Shown here: positions 58,634-64,000 of the stretch, piece after piece | Layout: the number at the start of each line of letters is the position of its first letter | How positions within the stretch are numbered: position 1 is the first letter of the stretch | NCBI GenBank assembly: GCA_016714935.1 | Contig: JADKBU010000010.1 | Coordinates: forward strand, 1 to 64,000 | Reading direction: 5' to 3' | DNA from: Candidatus Accumulibacter propinquus | Lineage (GTDB): Bacteria > Pseudomonadota > Gammaproteobacteria > Burkholderiales > Rhodocyclaceae | Length of the DNA: 64,000 bases | Notes under the pieces: generated by a model | What the model saw: only the letters and a program-made list of their open reading frames with translations | Told to the model about the DNA's origin: nothing | The model's database searches: none | Position numbers and translations under genes: made by a program

Positions 58634-61600
58634 CTTCGCAAGCGGCAGCCGGGCTCACGTCCGCCAGGCCGGTGCGCGCCGAGATGCTGCGCGTGGTGGT
58701 TGCCTACGCGGTCTTCGCCACGCTCTGGATCCTGTTCTCCGATACCCTGATCGGCAGACTGAGCGACAATCCCGGAACGCTGGTCATGCTCGGCACGCTC
58801 AAGGGGCTGGCCTTTGTCGCACTGACCTCGCTGCTGCTTTACGCGTTGTTACGGCGCGTCGGCGGTACCGACGAGGCAACGGCGGCCCCGGTCGGCAACC
58901 GCCGGCTGGTGGCCTGGGTCGTCGGACTGGCGTTGCTGATCCTCCTCGCCGGAGCTGCGGCCATGCGCCAGGTGGCGCAGCGGCACGAGGCCCTGGCCGC
59001 CGCGCAACTGCACGCCATGGCACGCCTCAAGGTCGGCCAGATCGAGGCATGGCTGGGCGAGCGGCGCAAGGACATCGAGATCGTCCGCCACCTGCCGGAG
59101 CTTATCCGGGCGCTGCGTCAGTGGCAGCGTGATGGGGACGCGGCCAGTACCACGTTCGCCCGCGAGCAGCTGGTGGAGGTACTGCGCATCGGCGGCCACC
59201 GCAGCATCGCCGTGCTCGACGCCGCCGGCACAGTGCGGTTTACCGCCGGCGAGGACTACCACCTTCCTGAAGATCGGCTCGACACGGCGATCAAGCGCGC
59301 GCTGAGCGGTAATGCATCGCAGTTCGCGGACCTCTCCGTGGACCGTGCCGGTGGTACCGAGCTGTCGTTCGCTTTCGTCGCCCCGCTGCCGGCTGCCGCC
59401 GGCGCCCCGGCTCTGCTCATTCTGCTGCGCGCCAATGAAGGCGATTTCCTCTTGCCGTTGCTGCAGGTTCTGCCGGTACCCAGCGCCAGTGCCGAAACCC
59501 TGCTGGTACGCCGCGACAGCGATTCGGTACTGCTGCTCGACGCGCCGCGCGACCGCGCCGGCAGCACGTGGCCACGGCGCATCCCGCTGAGCGAGACCGG
59601 GTCCTTTCTCGTGCAGGCCAGCAACGTGGGTACGGACGCCGAACGGCCGCACGCGGCGCGTGATTACCGTGGCGTGCCGGTGCTCGGTGTCGGCATCCCG
59701 GTCGCCGACACCGCGTGGTGGCTGATCGCCAAGATCGACCGTGAAGAAGTGGACCTGGCGCTGCGGGACGATCTCTTCTGGATCTCGCTCAGCGTCGCTT
59801 CGGCGCTGTTCGCGGTCGTTTTCTTCGGGGTCATGTTGCGTCAGCAGCAGCGCTTGCGTTTGTCCGAGTCGGTCCGGCAAGCGCAGGCCGAAGCGCTGCG
59901 CATGCAGCAGTTCGTCGATCGACAGCGTGAGGAACGCGGTGCGCTGGTCAGCCACTATGAGACGATGGTCGGCAAGGCGCGCGACATCATCCTCCTGCTC
60001 GACGATGCCGGTCGTATCGTCGAGGCCAACGAAGCGGCTGTCGCCGCCTATGGCTGGAGCATCGAAGAACTGCGTGCCCTGCACATCCGCGACCTGCGCG
60101 GCGAAGACACGCCGGCGCTGTTCTCTCAACAATGGCAGGCTTCCGCCAACCCGGAAGGCGCACTCTTCGAGGCTCTGCACTGCCGCCGCGACGGCAGCGC
60201 TTTTCCGGTCGAGATCAGTTCGCGCGCGATCGAGATCGAAGGCAAGCCCTATCGCCAGAGCTTCATCCGCGACATCAGCGAACGCCGGAAGGCAGCGTCG
60301 GCCCTGCAGCGAAGCCATCGCGCCCTGCGCACCTTGAGCGAATGCAACCAGGCAATGATTCGCGCCGACGCCGAACCGGCACTGCTCGCCGAGATCTGTC
60401 AGTTGGTCGTTCACTTCGGCGGTTACCGCATGGCCTGGGTCGGCTATGCCGACGACGACCTGCCGCACCGCGTGCGACCGGTCGCGCAGGCCGGTTTCGA
60501 AGACGGCGACCTGGCAACCGCCGACGTGACCAGGGAAGATGTCGAGCGGGGGCGTGGCCCGAGTGGTACGGCGATCCGCGAGCGGCGACCGGTGCTGGCG
60601 CAGAATCTGGTCGACGACCCCCACTTCGGACCCTGGCGCGACGCCGCGCTACGGCGAGGCTACGCGGCCTCGATCACGCTGCCGCTGCTCGCCGCAGACA
60701 GTGGCTGTCTCGGTGCGCTGAACCTGTACGCCGGTACGGCCGATGCCTTTGACGCCGACGAGACACGACTCCTGGTCGAACTGGCCGGCGACCTGGCCTA
60801 CGGCATCCGCACGCTGCGCGACCGCACCGCACGCGACCGCGCCGAAGCGGCTCTGCGCGCCACCACACAGCAACTGCAGCATTTGCTCGAAGCGAGCCCG
60901 ACCGTGCTCTACGCGCTGCGCGTTGCCGACGGCGCCACGCGAACGCTGCAGGTCAGCGCGAACATCGAACGGATCTCCGGGCATACCGTTGCCGAGGCGC
61001 TGCAGGACGGCTGGTGGGTTGCCGGCCTGCACCCCGATGATCGCCCCACGGCCCTGGCCGCCGGGCTGCTGCCGGGCGATGCCGCGAGCGTTCATGAGTA
61101 TCGCTTCGCCCACAAGGACGGCCACTACCTGTGGGTCCGCGACGAGCAGCGGCTGATCCGCGACGCCAGTGGGCTAGCCGTCGAAATCGTCGGCGCGTGG
61201 ACGGACATTACCACCGCCAGACTGGCCACGCTGGCGCTGCAGAACAGTGAAAGACGCTACCGCGAAATGTTTGCGGAAAATCCACTGCCGATGTGGGTTT
61301 TTGACCACGCGACGCTGGCCTTCATCGAGGTCAACGACGCCGCCATCCGCCACTACGGTTATACGCGCGAGGAATTCCTGACGATGACCATCAAGGACAT
61401 CCGGCCGACGGAAGACATTCCGCGCTTTCTGACGCATCTCGCCGAAACCGGCGCGAACGGCGAGGCGGGGGTATGGCGGCATCGCTGCAAGGACGGCCGC
61501 GAAATCCTGGTCGACATCGTTGCACACGCCCTCGACTTCGGCACCGGCACCGCGCATGTGGTCCTGGCCAACGACATCACCGAACGCGAGCAGGACAAGG

Positions 61601-61758
61601 CGCGCCTGCTCGCCCAGCTGGAAGAACTACGCCGTTGGCACGCGGTGACCCGCAACCGCGAAGGCCGGGTGCTGCAGCTCAAGCGCGAGGTCAATGCCCT
61701 GCTCGCCGAAGCCGGCCGGCGACCACGTTATGGCGCCGTCAAGCGCGATCCGGCTTAG
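58630..61758 (+). CDS. Membrane PAS/GAF sensor protein without catalytic output domain
   Basis: A 1042-residue protein if the GTG at 58630 (overlapping the previous stop) is used; the ATG at 58684 is an alternative. Two N-terminal helices (LRVVVAYAVFATLWILFSD; LKGLAFVALTSLLLYALL), a third (~100) and a fourth (~385) flank an extracytoplasmic Cache-like region. Then PAS (~450-560), GAF_2 (~575-735, CQLVVHFGGYRMAWVGYADD), PAS (~750-865), PAS (~870-990) and a coiled coil. It ends at VKRDPA with no HisKA, HATPase, GGDEF or EAL domain. It may signal to partners by hetero-association. It lies three bases before the cobalamin-binding gene. Confidence 0.88.
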
Positions 61759-61761
61759 GCG

Positions 61762-63735
61762 ATGCGCATGACGGCGAATCCCGGCACCGCCGACCCTGGC
61801 GACAGACTCGCCGGCGAGGCCCGCTACCGACGCTTTCTGGACGCTCTCCTGGTCGGCGATGTCGCCTACTGCCGCGCCGAGGTCCAGGCCTGGCTCGACG
61901 CCGGCCGGGGAGTCCGCGCGCTCTACGAGGACCTCATTCAGCGCGCGCTCTACGATGTGGGCATGCTCTGGGAGAGCGGTCGCGCCTCGGTGGCCGACGA
62001 ACATCTGGCTACGGCGATTTCCGAGAGTCTGCTCAACCTGAGCTACCCCTACCTCTTCGATCGACCGTCCACCGGCTGCTCGGCACTGGTCACCTGCGCG
62101 GCCAACGAACATCACCAGATCGGCGCCCGAATGGTCGCCGACATCTTCGAGCTGCACGGCTGGCGCAGCTATTTTCTCGGCGCCAACACACCGCAGGGCG
62201 ACATTCTGGCGCTGATGGCGAGCCGGCGACCGCAGGTGGTCAGCCTGTCGCTGACCGTCCACTGCCACCTGGAACGGCTGCTCGAAATCGCCAACGCGAT
62301 CCGCGGGCTGTACCCGGAGATGCCGATCATTGTCGGCGGCCAGGGTCTTGGAGACACTGGTCGGGCCCGCGTCGAAGCAATTCCCGGTGTGCACGTCATC
62401 GGCTCGCTGGCCGAACTCGAAGCGTGGATCGAGGGCAGCGCAGCGAGTCCCGGCACCTCCCCGGCCGATGCTGCCGTGGTCGCCCCGCTCCCCGCAGCGC
62501 AGCCGAGCGAAATGGTGGAAAGAGGCACCGCCGCTGTCGACAACACCGTGGACAACACCGGCGCCGGTACGTCCGGGATCGCGGCGGATCCCTTGCGCCT
62601 GGCAGCAGTCGAGGCTTGCGTCCACGACGAGGCACCACTGTTGGCACTGACACTCGACAGCGAGCTGCGGTTGATCGCGCTCAACACGTTCGCCGCACAA
62701 CTGCTGCCGCCGGCACGCCTCGGACGACCGCTGGCCGCGTTGCTGCTCGATTTCACCAGCCGCAACATCGACGTGGCGGCACTGGTCGCCGCCGGCAGGA
62801 GCGCCGGTGGCCGCCGGTCACGGCTGACCCTGGCGACGGCCGCCGGCGTACCGGAAACCTTGACCTTCAGCTTCCACCCGCTCGCCGCCGGCACGCTGGC
62901 TCTCGGCTGGCCCGATTTTGCAGAGCAGCGACGACTGCGTGGCGAAGTCCTCGACCTCAACCGCGAACTCAACGATCTGATCCGGCAACTGCATCAGAGC
63001 AATGCCGAACTGCGTGAGCTCAACGCGCTCCGGGAAACCTTTCTCGGCATGGCTGTGGACGAACTGCGCACACCGATCGGCCTGATCATGACTCATACTG
63101 AACTGGTACTCGACGCCACAGGCACAACGCCGGTTTCCGAACACCACGCTTCGTTGCGCAGCTGCCTGGCAGCCGCCGCCGGCATGAAACGGCGAGTCAA
63201 CGACTTCCTCGCCGCGGCCACGCCCGCAGCCGGCCGTCTGCGGCTGGATCTGGCGCCGGCCAGTGTCGCCGACCTTGTCGTGGCGACGCTGCCCCTGCTG
63301 CAGAGACTGGCGCAGCCCAGGAATGTGCGGCTCTTCGCCGACACCGCTGCGGCACCCGGCGAGTGGCTGCTCGACGCCGGCCGGTTGCAGCAGGTGCTGG
63401 TGCACCTCGCCGGCAGCGCCATCAAGAATTCCGCCAGCGGCCAGCAAGTGCGCATCGAGGCCTGGATCGACGCCGAATTGCTGCATGTCGCGGTGCACGA
63501 TCAGGGTCCGGACATTGCCGTCGCCGATCAGTTGCGCTGGTTCGACGGCGTCGGGCGCGGCGCCACGCGCCCCGGCGACAGCACCCGCAGCGTCGGCCCC
63601 GGACTGGCCATCGCCCGTCGGATCATCGAGGCGCACGGCGGCTGGATCGGCGTCGACAGCGCACCGGGCCGTGGCGCCTGTTTCACCTTCAGCGTTCCGG
63701 CACACCGCGCTGACGCCACAAAGGAGCAGGCATGA
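61762..63735 (+). CDS. Cobalamin-binding histidine kinase-like protein, phosphoacceptor His replaced
   Basis: A 657-residue soluble protein. Residues ~20-105 are the B12-binding helical cap (YDVGMLWESGRASVADEHLAT), and ~110-235 a Rossmann cobalamin domain with the EHHQIG form of the DxHxxG motif, whose His binds cobalt, plus SLSLTVHCHL and IIVGGQGLG. A PAS-like region (~285-395) and coiled coil follow. The HisKA-type box reads FLGMAVDELRTPIGLIM, with Asp433 where the phosphorylated His is expected. The ATPase domain is partly eroded: GPGLAIARRIIEAHGG is recognisable but the N box is weak. It may be a light- or B12-responsive scaffold rather than a kinase. It overlaps the receiver gene by 4 bp. 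Confidence 0.88.
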   Translation: MRMTANPGTADPGDRLAGEARYRRFLDALLVGDVAYCRAEVQAWLDAGRGVRALYEDLIQRALYDVGMLWESGRASVADEHLATAISESLLNLSYPYLFDRPSTGCSALVTCAANEHHQIGARMVADIFELHGWRSYFLGANTPQGDILALMASRRPQVVSLSLTVHCHLERLLEIANAIRGLYPEMPIIVGGQGLGDTGRARVEAIPGVHVIGSLAELEAWIEGSAASPGTSPADAAVVAPLPAAQPSEMVERGTAAVDNTVDNTGAGTSGIAADPLRLAAVEACVHDEAPLLALTLDSELRLIALNTFAAQLLPPARLGRPLAALLLDFTSRNIDVAALVAAGRSAGGRRSRLTLATAAGVPETLTFSFHPLAAGTLALGWPDFAEQRRLRGEVLDLNRELNDLIRQLHQSNAELRELNALRETFLGMAVDELRTPIGLIMTHTELVLDATGTTPVSEHHASLRSCLAAAAGMKRRVNDFLAAATPAAGRLRLDLAPASVADLVVATLPLLQRLAQPRNVRLFADTAAAPGEWLLDAGRLQQVLVHLAGSAIKNSASGQQVRIEAWIDAELLHVAVHDQGPDIAVADQLRWFDGVGRGATRPGDSTRSVGPGLAIARRIIEAHGGWIGVDSAPGRGACFTFSVPAHRADATKEQA

Positions 63736-64000
63736 GCGCTGAACTATTCGCCAGCGAGCAATTCAGCGCGCTGGCGCAGGCGCCGGTGACTGCGTCAGCA
63801 CGGATTCTCGTCGCCTACGACGACCCGGCACAGCGCGAAGTCACCTGCCGCACGCTGGAGCAGGCAGGCTACGCGACCTGCTCGGCTGCCGATGGCGCGG
63901 AAGCCTGGCGAGCGCTCCTCGCCGCGCCAGCGGCACTGGTGCTGCTCGCTCGCCGACTGCCCGACGTCGACGGCCGCGATCTTTGCCGTCGCATCAAGGG
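63732..64000 (+). CDS. Receiver-domain protein, cut by window end; phosphoacceptor Asp missing
   Basis: The first 89 residues of a gene continuing past the window. After a ~22-residue leader the receiver fold is clear: RILVAYDDPAQREVTCRTLEQAGY retains an acidic pair (Asp30, Asp31), but the strand that normally ends in the phosphorylated Asp reads ALVLLARRLPDVDG, with Ala73 in that position. The start overlaps the preceding stop (ATGA). An atypical receiver next to a His-less kinase suggests both work without classic phosphotransfer. Downstream domains are unknown. Confidence 0.85.
   Translation, partial: MSAELFASEQFSALAQAPVTASARILVAYDDPAQREVTCRTLEQAGYATCSAADGAEAWRALLAAPAALVLLARRLPDVDGRDLCRRIK

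Noticed and set aside
58849..60624. 591-codon minus-strand open frame
   Set aside because: Antisense to the PAS/GAF sensor; codon-mirror composition only.

Overview
The window is a high-GC chromosomal segment that most resembles a betaproteobacterium. Supporting signs are the lptM-lysA pair diverging from cyaY, the GNAT-dapF-DUF484-xerC operon, a RegB/RegA redox two-component pair, a family of very large PAS/GGDEF/EAL sensors, and a chemolithotroph-style DabA inorganic-carbon cluster. A Rhodocyclales or 'Candidatus Accumulibacter'-like source is a guess from gene content; no rRNA or tRNA is present to confirm it.

Layout. (1) 2-6188: the end of a translationally coupled cassette made of a DUF3696-type AAA ATPase (cut by the window edge), an unrecognised protein with an MIT_C/PLD-like C-terminus, and a 1593-residue COG1112-type superfamily 1 helicase carrying a DUF559/Vsr-like nuclease domain. 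It looks like an antiviral or conflict cassette. (2) 15455-6241, minus strand: five tightly packed genes encoding DabA plus four NuoL/M/N-type antiporter-like membrane subunits, probably an energy-coupled CO2/bicarbonate uptake complex. (3) 15577-24183: acylphosphatase, Dyp-type peroxidase, MscS channel, membrane-fused spermidine-synthase-like protein, lysA, lptM, cyaY and an OprB porin. (4) 24455-30535: a periplasmic binding protein joined to a hybrid kinase, then RegB/RegA. (5) 30538-34203: hslR, a DUF2784 protein and a TOTE-type primase-helicase-nuclease. (6) 34288-37220: the dapF/xerC operon. (7) 37403-38770: a ribbon-helix-helix-like gene and a VWA gene behind a tandem palindromic operator. 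(8) 38881-43696: a conserved unknown protein, an HMA-like protein, a polar amino acid ABC transporter, an EamA exporter and another unknown protein. (9) 48021-43918, minus strand: a short KdpD-like kinase, KdpE and the Kup potassium transporter, preceded by three 11-bp-spaced TTTAC repeats. (10) 48374-64000, plus strand: at least six consecutive signalling genes, mostly overlapping: PAS/GAF kinase, hemerythrin kinase, two GGDEF-EAL-REC proteins, a PAS/GAF sensor without output domain, a cobalamin-binding kinase-like protein and a receiver.

The most unusual points are the four-subunit Dab cluster with one subunit lacking the usual charged channel residues, the KdpDE-Kup operon with its direct-repeat operator, the RHH/VWA module with twin palindromes, and a kinase/receiver pair at the right edge in which both phosphoacceptor positions are substituted. 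The first gene of the large signalling operon carries two apparent single-base insertions in G runs. No CRISPR array, insertion sequence, rRNA or tRNA was recognised.
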